From: Flavobacteriales bacterium UBA7878
Lineage (GTDB): Bacteria > Bacteroidota > Bacteroidia > Flavobacteriales > Schleiferiaceae
NCBI GenBank assembly: GCA_002501205.1
Contig: DLRW01000019.1
Span: 11,783 to 75,782 of the forward strand
Length of the DNA stretch: 64,000 nucleotides
Direction: 5' to 3'
Of the stretch, positions 18,201 through 25,857 are shown one piece after another. A program made the position numbers and the translations under genes. Position 1 is the stretch's first letter. Each line of letters starts with the position of its first letter. Below the pieces are notes generated by a model that saw only the letters and a list, made by a program, of their open reading frames with translations, had not been told where the DNA came from and did no database searches.

Positions 18201-19636
18201 ACTTCATCCTGATTGAGGGCGGAGTTCAGCGTGATATATCCTAATTGAGGGTGGAAGTAAAATTCATTAGGGTTCAGTTTACGAGCATTGGCCAATTCCA
18301 CAAATTCCGTAGCCTCATTAAAACCAGCTCCGGTTAAAGCGGCATTTACCTGCGAAATATCTCGCACTCCCGGGTAGTCTTGACTTAAGGTAGAAGGGTC
18401 TAAGCGGTTACTCAGGTTATCCGGAAACTGGGAACTATTCTGTCCTGGAAAAATAACCGGACCCGGGCGACCTTGATCGCGATAAGCACGAAATTCACGC
18501 TCACCCAAATCGAGCATGGCCACAATATTTCGCGTATCCTGAGTATTCTGTCGGTTATTGGTAACCCATACCTCTACTTTGGTAATTTGTACCGGAGAGG
18601 TAATCAATGGAGAGTTCTGCAAGAAACTCTCATAATTATCACGGAAATAATGCGCGAGAAAGTAGTGACGGTTAGCCTCGTATTGATCACCCCAGATCTC
18701 AAATTCGGTGGTAGTAGCGCCACCTTGAATATTGATGGAGGAGGTTTGGCTTCTTTGCTCCGAAAACACTCCGGTTAACATCAATTTACCAAACTGGAAT
18801 TGGCCTTTAACCCCAAATAAACTTTGGGCACCGGTTATTAATGAAGAGTTTAGAGGTAAGTTAACATTACCTAATTCGATCTTCTTAATAATATCATCTT
18901 CCAGCCCTGTAAACTCTACCTTCACCTGATTCTCGAAAGCAAAAGTGGCTTCGGTATCGTAGTTCACATTCAACTTTAACTTTTCACCGATGCTCCCATT
19001 TACGTTCATCTGAATGCGCTGATCGAAATTGAAGGTGAATACATTTCGATTTCGCTCCGGGATAATGGGGTTATCAATTTTTTGGAAGCGGCCACCAAAG
19101 GTGAGTTCTGCAAAACCCTGAGGACGAATATCTATAGTATTGGAGCCAAAAATTCGAGCGAAATTCTCGTTATCAATGGTAATCTGTGGAATAATGGAAC
19201 TGGCAGGGTCCCGACCTTCTGCTTCCTGCGCTTCTTGACTTTTACTGCGTGAATTCCAGTAATCCTGGGCCTGCTGTTTGGCGACATAAGCGCGGTACTC
19301 ACTGGGCGTCATTACTACGGGTGGAGCAGAACTAAATCGACCATAACGGCGGTACACAAAGTAATTCCCTGACTCCTTATCGTATTCAACTTCTTCTTTG
19401 AAATTACCAGGCTGATTCCCATAAACTCCACCGGATTCGTTGCCTCCAAAAGGATAAGGCAGAATACTATCCGGATCATTGGTATCAGCCAGGGCTAAGC
19501 GACGATTCCACTCTTCGTCCCAACCGTTCTCTATATACAGGATATCGGCGGCTACATTCCTTCTATAGGTAAAGGAATAGATGATAAACAGGACCGAGAG
19601 GCCCAAAAGACTAAGATATTTTTTAGGTAAACTCAA
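12248..19636 (-). CDS. sprA: SprA/Sov, outer-membrane translocon of the type IX secretion system
   Basis: A 2462-residue protein with an N-terminal membrane/signal segment (about residues 6-24), the SprA length, and recurring beta-barrel strands to the terminal motif QFGISVRLNLGQ. SprA forms the giant 36-strand outer-membrane barrel through which T9SS cargos leave; loss blocks secretion and gliding in Flavobacterium johnsoniae and gingipain export in Porphyromonas (Sov). The start is a TTG at 19636 that overlaps the ruvA stop (TTGA), so it is translationally coupled. A low-complexity Lys/Glu/Asp patch (about residues 1965-1980) lies in one loop. Cargos with sorting domains are encoded at 20.5, 39 and 53 kb. 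No other T9SS machinery gene is in the window. Confidence 0.96.
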   Translation of the reverse strand: MSLPKKYLSLLGLSVLFIIYSFTYRRNVAADILYIENGWDEEWNRRLALADTNDPDSILPYPFGGNESGGVYGNQPGNFKEEVEYDKESGNYFVYRRYGRFSSAPPVVMTPSEYRAYVAKQQAQDYWNSRSKSQEAQEAEGRDPASSIIPQITIDNENFARIFGSNTIDIRPQGFAELTFGGRFQKIDNPIIPERNRNVFTFNFDQRIQMNVNGSIGEKLKLNVNYDTEATFAFENQVKVEFTGLEDDIIKKIELGNVNLPLNSSLITGAQSLFGVKGQFQFGKLMLTGVFSEQRSQTSSINIQGGATTTEFEIWGDQYEANRHYFLAHYFRDNYESFLQNSPLITSPVQITKVEVWVTNNRQNTQDTRNIVAMLDLGEREFRAYRDQGRPGPVIFPGQNSSQFPDNLSNRLDPSTLSQDYPGVRDISQVNAALTGAGFNEATEFVELANARKLNPNEFYFHPQLGYITLNSALNQDEVLAVAFQYTAGGRTYQVGEFSTDGVTPPNNLVVKMLKSFILDVRAPNWDLMMKNVYSLSAFQVGSEDFRLQVLYQNDETGTPVPFLPESSLRSELLLRVMELDRLNQNNDDQADGFFDFIPNVTIYPQNGRIFFPVLEPFGSNLESKLANDEEKDKYVFQELYDSTRFVAQNETRLNKYLIRGQFKSSSSSEIQLNAFNIPPGSVSVTAGGTRLVEGQDYRVDYNLGRVTILNEGILNSGVPIKVDFENNALFNFQTKTFMGLNAEYRFNENFNLGGTVVHLNERPLTQKVNIGDEPISNTIIGLNGNYSKDAPYLTRMVDAIPFIDTKESSNLLVSAEVAQMIPGSPRGIKINGEQTTFLDDFESSQTTIDIRNPSAWKLASTPAGQPDVFPEATVNSIAYGFNRARIAWYTIDPLFHNDEARTPDNIRNNKDLQSTNDVREVLVDEVFPNLELDNSQPRNIATLDLAYYPRERGPYNYDVEPTAYSAGLNADGSLREPESRWGGIMRDVSVTNFEEQNIEFIQFWMMNPFVGVENPPSGGDLYFNLGSVSEDILRDGVQAIENSIPVNGDLSKLDSTRWGYATSVRPPVVAFDADPTARDIQDVGYDLLNDDQERVWANDTDYANYVQRVISAFGDASPAYAQANADPASDNFQYYRGSSLDDADANIRERYKAFNNPEGNSNPTPVGGVSAFATNLPDIEDINRDQTLSKAETYYQYKVSIRPRDLREVGQNYITDMDTVLSPEQPNGQRYTTHWIQFKIPIYDPEKTVGPINDFRSIRFIRTFMKNFGSEVVLRFARMELVRGEWRRYQFALDGTRDRLTNDDQNNTIFEVNAVNIEQNGSRLPVPYVLPPGIDRQVLFGTTSANQQNEQALSLRIVNLEDGDARAVFRNIDFDMRLYKRLKLFTHAEAIGNENALRDGDLRVFIRLGSDYDQNYYEYEIPMTATPWGVGNTDVNLIWPSENQMDFALQVLKEVKLERNRAYRNTGDPINEPYSVDRAGGRVTVVGAPNLGNVRTILIGVRNPKRRFASDVNDLGIPLSAEVWINELRLTDFDQDGGWAANARVAAKLADFANVSVTGSTSSIGWGSLDQSVSEFQQEQRYSYDLQTNVELGKFFNKDYGIRIPMFYGTSETWINPRFNPLDLDIEFDDALNNIEDPQDQDSLRMATQDYTRRRSINFTNVRKERNPNKGQRKPQIYDIENFSVSYSFSEVFRRNINTRFDINRQHAGNINYTYRARPKAVKPFKKVSWLQSDYLALIRDFNFYPYPKSFTAIASFDRNYTAMQMRNTDAILNDIPAELIGDIEPTYNKNFNLNRQYNLLFDITESLRFDYSARAGFRIDEVRGAPNSPENRDTIMQNLRDFGRPLNYHQQVTLNWQVPINKLPLMDFVTLTATYNGDYDWQAPSLATTRGSARSSDNSQFNLNFGNTIQNNRQIQVNSSLNFNALYNKVPYLKKALAGGAGSNRSERRRPRGIPTPGQRSQQEDKKKGEDEDEPTVFDKILMESAKFLMMVKSGSVNYSQSNGQVLPGFASSPTLLGMSDAGAAPGFWFTMGDQRDIRPAAVENNWLVANPNLNSQYARTSNRNLNMRLTAEPLNSLRIVITAQQQGSSNLSAFFRADSVFDPVTGDFTNYAFRSQNEFQTQTFSSSWFMLNTAFEPLSAPEYNSAVYDQFRENRLIISQRLARQLEAADSIPGYSAELVGNADSANYGYRYYSVSSQEVLIPAFIAAYSGLDANSVELGFRRSSPLPNWQITYDGLSKMKLFKKYFASFTLSHAYRSTYTVSTVTTNLLRQKQLQDYPGELPLDINGDLLPQNQINSVSLSEQFAPLIGVNTKFKNNMTVRVEYKSDRTMMLSLTNNQITENRGSEWVIGAGYIIKDVKLKFVRMGSRRTNPVSNLELRADVGIRDNVILIRRILEDVDQPTSGQRVTTVKVSADYRLSQRVQTKIFYDLNMSRFKTSNAFPLTTNQFGISVRLNLGQ

Positions 19637-20211
19637 AGTTTTTTCAGGGCGGCTTTAATGAGTTCTTCAATACTCGAAATTGCAGGATCCTGCAAGAGTT
19701 TACTTAATACACGTTCAGATTGGCGAGCCGGATAGCCCAATACTTCCAGGGCTGCAATAGCCTCTGCTTTTAAACTTGGATTGGCTCCTGCTGTATCAAC
19801 TTCCTCGGCCAGAGGTGCCAATTTATCTTTCAGGTCAATTATCACCCTTTGGGCGGTTTTCGCTCCGATACCTTTTACAGACTGCAAAAGCGCCACGTCT
19901 TCTCTACCAATTCCAGCAATAACTTCTATTGGGCTTAAACTGCTGAGGATGGTGCGAGCTGTATTCCCTCCTACTCCACTTACTGAAATTAAGTATACAA
20001 AAACATCACGCTCCTGCTTGGTCGAAAAACCATAAAGAGTTTGAGAATCTTCTTTATAAATAGGATGTAAGAAAAGCATGAGCTCCTTCTGGTGAGCGAT
20101 GGCCGAATAGGTATGCAAGGATATGTTTACCTGGTAGCCAAGACCCTGGCAATCAACAATTGCCTCAGTAGGTTTTACCTCAATTAATTTCCCTCGGATA
20201 TGATGCAACAT
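19633..20211 (-). CDS. ruvA: Holliday junction branch migration protein RuvA
   Basis: A 192-residue RuvA. It has an OB-fold start (MLHHIRGKLIEV), tandem helix-hairpin-helix motifs (LISVSGVGGNTARTIL and LQSVKGIGAKTAQRVIIDL) and a C-terminal RuvB-binding domain after an acidic-free linker. RuvA tetramers hold the Holliday junction while RuvB pumps DNA; ruvB is in this window at 25.8-26.9 kb but on a separate transcript. A promoter-like element lies 47 bases upstream. Confidence 0.97.
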   Translation of the reverse strand: MLHHIRGKLIEVKPTEAIVDCQGLGYQVNISLHTYSAIAHQKELMLFLHPIYKEDSQTLYGFSTKQERDVFVYLISVSGVGGNTARTILSSLSPIEVIAGIGREDVALLQSVKGIGAKTAQRVIIDLKDKLAPLAEEVDTAGANPSLKAEAIAALEVLGYPARQSERVLSKLLQDPAISSIEELIKAALKKL

Positions 20212-20257
20212 AGGAGTTGTACAGCTATGGTTTTAGGTCGGTTTTCCTGAAAAACGC

Positions 20258-20287
20258 CAAAAATACGCTTTTCATACACCCGTCCAA
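20258..20287 (-). promoter_or_regulatory. candidate Bacteroidota promoter of ruvA-sprA
   Basis: On the minus strand TATTTTTG (20258-20265) fits the Bacteroidota -7 consensus TAnnTTTG. A TTG lies 19 bases further upstream (20285-20287), as expected for the -33 element. It sits 47 bases before the ruvA start. The 290-base gap from 20212 to 20501 holds otherwise only the terminator at its far end; I see no gene in it. Confidence 0.6.
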
Positions 20288-20444
20288 TAAAAAAGCTATC
20301 CTTCCACTTTGGGCAGAAGGATGGCGGTACAACGGCTCAATTTTGAATATAGTATCAAAGCTGAAACTTTTTCCTTCTTTTTTTTCTGATCGAAAAAATG
20401 CCTGCAAATCAAACACAAAGCCACGCGCCAATGCAAATGATTGG

Positions 20445-20479
20445 CAAAAAATAAGGAGGGCTAAATAGTCCTCCTTATT
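20445..20479 (-). terminator. terminator of the Omp28/T9SS gene
   Basis: A perfect 10-bp stem (AATAAGGAGG at 20450-20459 with CCTCCTTATT at 20470-20479) and a 10-base loop. On the minus strand it is followed by TTTTT. It lies 22 bases after the stop of the gene at 20502. Confidence 0.85.
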
Positions 20480-20501
20480 CTGATCGATTCTTGTTTGATC
20501 C

Positions 20502-22316
20502 TTATTTCACCATCAACTTTTCAGTATACTTAGTACCGTCCACATTTAATTCAATAAAATAGGTTCCGGCTGGTAATGCCTCCACAGACACATTAAGCTT
20601 GGTTTCACCACTGCTTAATTGGCTATTGGCCACTTGCAATATTTCTCGTCCGGTAATATCCAAAACTTTAATCCCCACTTGAGCATCGGCATTTAAATTC
20701 AAATCAATATTGAACTGATCTTGGGCAGGATTTGGATACAACTGGAAAGCTTCCACTAAATTATTCTCCTTCAAGCCAACATAGGTGTTGTTGTTGAATT
20801 GAATATTATCTACAAAAAGGTTGTTGCCATAATTAGAGGTTCCGATAAACTGCACCATCAATTCTGCACTACCGTCGTATGAAGAGATATCAACGGTATC
20901 TGTTGTCCAATCATTAAGCGAAGGAATATAATAATTGGTTGTTGCTGTGCGCGTGCTTAATGCAGATCCGGCTTTATTAAAAACTGAAGTCCAGGTGGCA
21001 CCGCAATCCGTAGACACCTTAATTTCCAAACGATCATTTTCATTGGTATACTGCGCATAGGCATGATCGAAAATAATGCTATTGCTCGTAGTAGAACTCA
21101 AATCCAGTTTCTCCCACATCAAGGCCATACTCCCACCATTAGCTGTGCTGTAGAAATCAAACATTAAGCTGTTGCCAGAAGTACCATATCCACCCAAATT
21201 GGTAGTTACAGAAGGATCAATGCTTTGATTCACCACATAAAAATTATAGCCATCCTGATTTAGGGTATAAGAATTGCTAAAATCCTCGTCACCTAAGGAA
21301 TAGGATTCAAAGCCTTCATACCAAAAAGTACCAAAGGGAGTAGGGCTTACTACAATCACCGGATCACTTATCGCGATGTTATTCGCTGCACTTAAATCAT
21401 ACAGATTGCTATTATTAGCAGTAGAAATCTCATAACTAATAAGGTTAAGCCCGGTACTTAAGCTAATAGCCGGAAAGCTAATGGTGGTTGACGCACCACC
21501 TGCCAGGGATGCACTTACATTCTGGCTCACGGCGGTTCCTCCATTAATAGAATAGGAAACATCGAAGTTGCTGGCAGCTTGATTACCATTATTGACTACC
21601 GTCATTTCAGGGGTAAAATTGGGATCACAATAATCCGAATTGCTTACCGCAGATGCACTGGAACCTAAATCTGCAACTACGGCACCTGCAGGAGCCGTAT
21701 AATTCATTGGCCCTTTAGCTCCGGTAATAATGTCGGTTTGACCTTCGGCTACAAATGCTACAATTTCCAAATCACCAATTGAAACCGGTACTCCATTTAT
21801 AGATGCTGGAATAGTATAAGTGTATTGACGAGTAACGGTTGTACCGGAAGTAGTGGTGGTAATTACTTCACCCCATTGTCCGGTTAACAAACTACGCAAC
21901 ATATGTTGATGGTTATATGTACCATCAGGGTTTACTTGACCAGGATTACTGGAGGCCCCAGTTTGTGGTCCGCTTACATTGTCTTGTAAAAGCGCCACAT
22001 TCAAATTCACATCCGAAGGAGCATTAGCTGTGAAGTACATTTCTACATCCACGGTAAGAATATTGGTAGCGATATCAATATCTCCTTCCAAAGCCACATT
22101 TACATAGGAGGACTCTCCTAATACTGTATTACCCGCAGTGGCCCAATCGCCTCTACTCATGGCCATACCTGTATTCTGACTTAAACCACTAAATACTCTA
22201 CGATTTACATCGCCGGCGGGGTAACCTACCACATCCGAAATCATATCAATAGAATCTCCGAAGGTGGTCGTGAAATCAGGCTCATTAGCACCAGGGGTGG
22301 CAAATGGCCAAAGCAT
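20502..22316 (-). CDS. Omp28-related T9SS cargo protein lacking its N-terminus
   Basis: A 604-residue reading frame. The first 40 residues (for example ANEPDFTTTFGDSI and GYPAGDVNR) resemble the middle of the thioredoxin-like Omp28 domain, but the signal peptide and the CxxCP motif that should come first are absent. The frame can be extended only 10 codons before an in-frame TGA at 22347-22349. The rest is intact: a CARDB-like beta domain (about 215-310), a MAM/jelly-roll-like domain (about 330-515) and a C-terminal type A sorting domain (FQLYPNPAQDQFNI to the end YTEKLMVK). Without a signal peptide it should not be exported. It lies divergent to the DUF6029 gene, only 36 bases away, so a deletion at this junction is likely. 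It may be a pseudogene. Confidence 0.8.
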   Translation of the reverse strand: MLWPFATPGANEPDFTTTFGDSIDMISDVVGYPAGDVNRRVFSGLSQNTGMAMSRGDWATAGNTVLGESSYVNVALEGDIDIATNILTVDVEMYFTANAPSDVNLNVALLQDNVSGPQTGASSNPGQVNPDGTYNHQHMLRSLLTGQWGEVITTTTSGTTVTRQYTYTIPASINGVPVSIGDLEIVAFVAEGQTDIITGAKGPMNYTAPAGAVVADLGSSASAVSNSDYCDPNFTPEMTVVNNGNQAASNFDVSYSINGGTAVSQNVSASLAGGASTTISFPAISLSTGLNLISYEISTANNSNLYDLSAANNIAISDPVIVVSPTPFGTFWYEGFESYSLGDEDFSNSYTLNQDGYNFYVVNQSIDPSVTTNLGGYGTSGNSLMFDFYSTANGGSMALMWEKLDLSSTTSNSIIFDHAYAQYTNENDRLEIKVSTDCGATWTSVFNKAGSALSTRTATTNYYIPSLNDWTTDTVDISSYDGSAELMVQFIGTSNYGNNLFVDNIQFNNNTYVGLKENNLVEAFQLYPNPAQDQFNIDLNLNADAQVGIKVLDITGREILQVANSQLSSGETKLNVSVEALPAGTYFIELNVDGTKYTEKLMVK

Positions 22317-22352
22317 CGAAGGAGTGGAATAAGCCCTTAGCTCAGCTCACCT

Positions 22353-24041
22353 ATGAAAAAACATTTAGTCTTTACACTGGCATTAGGCTTAGGAAGCCTC
22401 GGCCTCAGTGCACAAGAAAAGCAAGCCGATTACGGGCAAATCCATGGTAACTTCCAAACCAATGCTCAATATTATTTGCGCGATACTTTAATTGATCCTC
22501 AAGGCGATGCCTATCCTGACGAAAGAATGCTGGCGGCCGGCTTTTTAAATCTTATCTATACCAAGGGGGATTTCATGGCGGGCATCCGTTATGAAAATTA
22601 TCAGAACAACCTGGTAGGCCTACCTGAAGGCTTTAAAGGCCAAGGTATCCCCTATCGTTTTGCTCGTTATAAAAAAGATGGCTTCGATATTACTGTTGGT
22701 AATTACTATGAGCAATTTGGTTCCGGGCTGGTTTTTCGTACCTACGAAGAAAGAGGTCTGGGTTTAGACAATGCCATGGATGGTTTGCGCTTGATTGTGA
22801 ATATTCGTCCTGGCATCACAGCAAAGGCCCTGGTTGGTCGTCAACGGATTTATTTTAATACCGGTGACGGTATCGTGCGCGGTGGCGATGTCGAATTCAA
22901 TTTGAATGACTTTAAGGGCAAAGCTGGTAGCCGAAACTTAATTCTGGGAGCCAGTATGGTAAGTCGCTTTCAGGAAGCTCAAGACCCTATTTTCAATTTA
23001 CCGGAAAACGTAGCCAATGCTGGCATCAGAGCGAACTTCATTAGTAGTAATTTCAACTTCTTTGCCGAGTACGCTTATAAATCACAAGACCCCAACAGTG
23101 CTAATAATTTCATCTATAAGCCCGGTCATGCGATTTACAGTACGCTTTCATATGCTAAGGATAATTTGGGTATCCTTTTGGGCTATAAATATTATGACAA
23201 CTTCCTTTTCCGCTCCCAAAGAGTAGGAAACTTTACGGAGGCCATGATTAATTACCTGCCGCCTTTAGCAGAATTACATACCTATGCCTTACCTGCTCTT
23301 TACTCCTACAATATTCAAGCAAATGGAGAAACCGGTATTCAGGCTGAAGTGAGTTATAAATTCGATCGCGGGACCTTAATCGGTGGAAAATATGGAACCC
23401 TATTGAATATCAATTTCAGTAATTCCTATGCACTTGATAAGGATTTTGAATACCGTACCGATATTGATAGTAGTCAAACTATTTCCGGCACCGATGGTTA
23501 TAAAGATTGGGCTGGCCCTGGGGACGTCCAGTATTCGCAGGACTTCAATGTAGAGGTGAAAACTAAAATCAACAAAAGCCTGAAAGGTACTTTCAGCTAC
23601 TATAATTTCATTTACAATCGCAGCGCATTATTGGATGGCGTTATTGATGATCGTATTGGCCCAGACACCCACCTTAAATATGTATATGTAAATGCCGCTG
23701 TAGCCGAGTTGCTTTGGAAAATTAAACCCCGCCACTCTCTTCGCACAGAAGCTCAATTTATGCATACCGAGCAAGACCGCGGATCCTGGGCTTTGTTATT
23801 ATTAGAGTATTCTATTGCCCCTCAGTGGTTTGTGGCAGTTCAAGATGCCTATAACTATGGTAATCCCGATCCGGATTTGCAAATTCATTATCCATTAGTT
23901 TCTTTTGGATATACCCGTGGAACTACCAAGGTGCAGGTAAATTATGGTCGTCAACAACAAGGTGTATTCTGTGTTGGCGGTATTTGTAGAGTTGTACCTG
24001 CCTCCAATGGCTTTAGTTTATTACTCACTTCAAACTTCTAA
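22353..24041 (+). CDS. DUF6029 family outer-membrane protein
   Basis: A 562-residue protein with a signal peptide (MKKHLVFTLALGLGSLGLSAQ) followed by alternating beta strands rich in aromatic residues, and it ends in LLLTSNF like an outer-membrane barrel. Motifs such as GNYYEQFGSGLVFRTYEERGLG match the DUF6029 proteins that sit beside Omp28 genes in Bacteroidota. Function is not known. It is followed 5 bases later by an Omp28 lipoprotein gene, so the pair is one operon, perhaps an outer-membrane channel with a surface redox lipoprotein. The upstream space is only 36 bases, so its promoter, if intact, lies inside the truncated gene. Confidence 0.85.
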   Translation: MKKHLVFTLALGLGSLGLSAQEKQADYGQIHGNFQTNAQYYLRDTLIDPQGDAYPDERMLAAGFLNLIYTKGDFMAGIRYENYQNNLVGLPEGFKGQGIPYRFARYKKDGFDITVGNYYEQFGSGLVFRTYEERGLGLDNAMDGLRLIVNIRPGITAKALVGRQRIYFNTGDGIVRGGDVEFNLNDFKGKAGSRNLILGASMVSRFQEAQDPIFNLPENVANAGIRANFISSNFNFFAEYAYKSQDPNSANNFIYKPGHAIYSTLSYAKDNLGILLGYKYYDNFLFRSQRVGNFTEAMINYLPPLAELHTYALPALYSYNIQANGETGIQAEVSYKFDRGTLIGGKYGTLLNINFSNSYALDKDFEYRTDIDSSQTISGTDGYKDWAGPGDVQYSQDFNVEVKTKINKSLKGTFSYYNFIYNRSALLDGVIDDRIGPDTHLKYVYVNAAVAELLWKIKPRHSLRTEAQFMHTEQDRGSWALLLLEYSIAPQWFVAVQDAYNYGNPDPDLQIHYPLVSFGYTRGTTKVQVNYGRQQQGVFCVGGICRVVPASNGFSLLLTSNF

Positions 24042-24046
24042 GGAAT

Positions 24047-24862
24047 ATGAAGATTAAAATATTAGCATTCGCCGCATTATTACTGGGCTTGCAAGCCTGT
24101 GATGAAATTCCGGAAGACGAATATCTTCTAATCGAAGGAGGTTCTCAGGGATATCAGGGAACCGGTCACCGTGTTTTCCTCGAGGAATTTACCGGAGTAA
24201 AATGTAATAACTGCCCTGCTGCCAATCAAAAGGCAAAGAACCTCCAAGCCATTTACGGCAAGGAGAACTTAATTCTGATCGGCATTCATGCTGGTAACCT
24301 GGCCACTACTGATGCCGAGCATCCGAAGGCATTTAACACTCCTGAAGGAACTGAGTTATTCAACTTCTTCCAACTTTTTGGGGTACCGGTAGGCTTTGTT
24401 AATCGCCTGGATTATGATGAAAACCGCATCATTAAAGGAGAAGGTGATTGGGCCGGACTAGTAGCCACTGAATTAGAACGTCAACCAGTGGCTGAAATCA
24501 ATCTAGCTGAAGACCGCTATAATGCCGGAACAATGGAACTCACAGTATCCGGGAATGTAAATGCAACGGGCACTTTACCAGATAATATCAAGGTTTGCTT
24601 GTACCTAACCGAAAACGATATTGTATCGGCTCAGACCTTGGGTGACAAATCTGTAAATCCAAATTACGTGCATGATCATGTTTTCCGCGGTTCTTTTAGC
24701 GGTACTTACGGAAAAACCATTGACCTCTCCAGCGGCAGTGCCAGCTTTACAGAAAGCATTACTTTACCTTCTGATGCTGTGAAAGCGAATTGTGAGGTAA
24801 TTGCCTTTATTTATGATGCCGACAATTACGAGATTTTACAATCTAATTTCATCGAAATCTAG
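24047..24862 (+). CDS. Omp28 family outer-membrane lipoprotein
   Basis: A 271-residue protein with a lipoprotein signal peptide (lipobox LGLQAC, Cys18). A thioredoxin-like domain starts EEFTGVKCNNCPAANQKAKNLQ, with the CNNC active-site motif, and contains PVGFVNR; the C-terminal half is a beta-sandwich. Omp28 of Porphyromonas gingivalis is a surface antigen of unclear function. The CxxC and the fold suggest thiol-disulfide chemistry at the outer membrane, but this is inference. It shows what the truncated neighbour at 20.5-22.3 kb has lost. A strong terminator follows. Confidence 0.9.
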   Translation: MKIKILAFAALLLGLQACDEIPEDEYLLIEGGSQGYQGTGHRVFLEEFTGVKCNNCPAANQKAKNLQAIYGKENLILIGIHAGNLATTDAEHPKAFNTPEGTELFNFFQLFGVPVGFVNRLDYDENRIIKGEGDWAGLVATELERQPVAEINLAEDRYNAGTMELTVSGNVNATGTLPDNIKVCLYLTENDIVSAQTLGDKSVNPNYVHDHVFRGSFSGTYGKTIDLSSGSASFTESITLPSDAVKANCEVIAFIYDADNYEILQSNFIEI

Positions 24863-24885
24863 ATCAAGAATCATCAATAGTACTA

Positions 24886-24920
24886 AGCCCCTTTTGCTGA
24901 TGCAGGAGGGGCTTTTTTTT
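24886..24920 (+). terminator. terminator of the DUF6029-Omp28 operon
   Basis: The hairpin AGCCCCTTTTGC...GCAGGAGGGGCT (24886-24912) is followed by eight T (24913-24920). It lies 24 bases after the Omp28 stop and abuts the convergent queG gene. Confidence 0.9.
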
Positions 24921-25857
24921 AGGCCTCCTCTTTACGAATGAATTTAAGGTTGCGCTGCAAACCCAAATATTTGGTTCGCTTCACGGCGCTTTTACGAAAG
25001 AGCTCCCGAAACACTTCCTCACTTAAATCTTCCCAATCGCCCGAAGACATACTCAACAAATCCGGATGAGGATTAAAGGCCTCTTCTTGATGAGGCTTGG
25101 AAAAGCGATTCCAGGGGCAAACATCCTGACAGATATCACAGCCGAATGCCCAATTCTCCATCTTATCCTTAAACTCATTTGGGATGGAGTCTTTCAGCTC
25201 GATGGTGAGGTAGGAAATACATTTGCTGGCATCCAATAAATTGGGCTGAAGAATAGCATTAGTAGGACAAGTATCTATACAACGCGTGCAGGTTCCACAA
25301 TGATCGGTTTGCATAGCGGTATCATACTCCAGCTCCAAATCCAGGATTAACTCCGCCAAGAAAAAGAAAGAGCCTTCTTTTTTATTGAGCAATAAGGTGT
25401 TCTTCCCCTGCCAGCCCAAGCCGGCTTCCTGAGCCCACTTACGCTCCATTACCGGTGCCGAATCCACAAATACTCGCCCGTCAATTTCACCAATTTCATC
25501 CTGGATAAAATGAACCAGATCTTTGAGCTTCCTTTTTAAAACAAAATGATAGTCTTCGCCGTAAGCATACTTAGCGATCTTAGGTGCTTGAGGATCTTCC
25601 TGAACTTTACCGGGATAGTAATTGAAAATTAAGGAGATAACCGACTTAGCCCCCGGCACTAATTTGCCTGGATCTAAGCGTTTATCGAAGTGATTGGCTA
25701 ACCAGGCCATCTCTCCCTGGTAGTTTTGATTTAACCAGCTCTCGAGCTTAGGCGCCTCTTCCTCTAAATAACGGGCCTTAGCGACGCCACAAGCCATAAA
25801 ACCCAGCCTCTGAGCCTCTTCCTTTATCTTTTGGGTATAAGTGGCCTTAGAGATCAA
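24919..25857 (-). CDS. queG: epoxyqueuosine reductase QueG
   Basis: I choose the TTG at 25857 as the start (312 residues, ISKATYTQKIKEEAQRLGF), because the longer reading to 26004 lies entirely over ruvB and adds 48 residues foreign to the family. Two [4Fe-4S] motifs are present: CGTCTRCIDTCPTNAI (with the later C in DASKC) and CDICQDVCPWN. The cobalamin-binding core precedes them (VFVDSAPVMERKWAQEAGLGWQGKN). QueG reduces epoxyqueuosine to queuosine in tRNA using B12. Its start overlaps the ruvB stop by 11 bases, so the two are coupled. The length is close to that of short QueG forms lacking the HEAT-like tail. Confidence 0.95.
   Translation of the reverse strand: MISKATYTQKIKEEAQRLGFMACGVAKARYLEEEAPKLESWLNQNYQGEMAWLANHFDKRLDPGKLVPGAKSVISLIFNYYPGKVQEDPQAPKIAKYAYGEDYHFVLKRKLKDLVHFIQDEIGEIDGRVFVDSAPVMERKWAQEAGLGWQGKNTLLLNKKEGSFFFLAELILDLELEYDTAMQTDHCGTCTRCIDTCPTNAILQPNLLDASKCISYLTIELKDSIPNEFKDKMENWAFGCDICQDVCPWNRFSKPHQEEAFNPHPDLLSMSSGDWEDLSEEVFRELFRKSAVKRTKYLGLQRNLKFIRKEEA

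Noticed and set aside
12248..19636. SprA as a fusion or several genes
   Set aside because: One uninterrupted frame has SprA composition and length to the end; no internal stop or change of character was seen.
20212..20501. A gene in the gap between ruvA and the Omp28 gene
   Set aside because: Frames of 68 and 83 codons in both directions have no family feature and overlap the promoter of ruvA; only a promoter and a terminator are supported.
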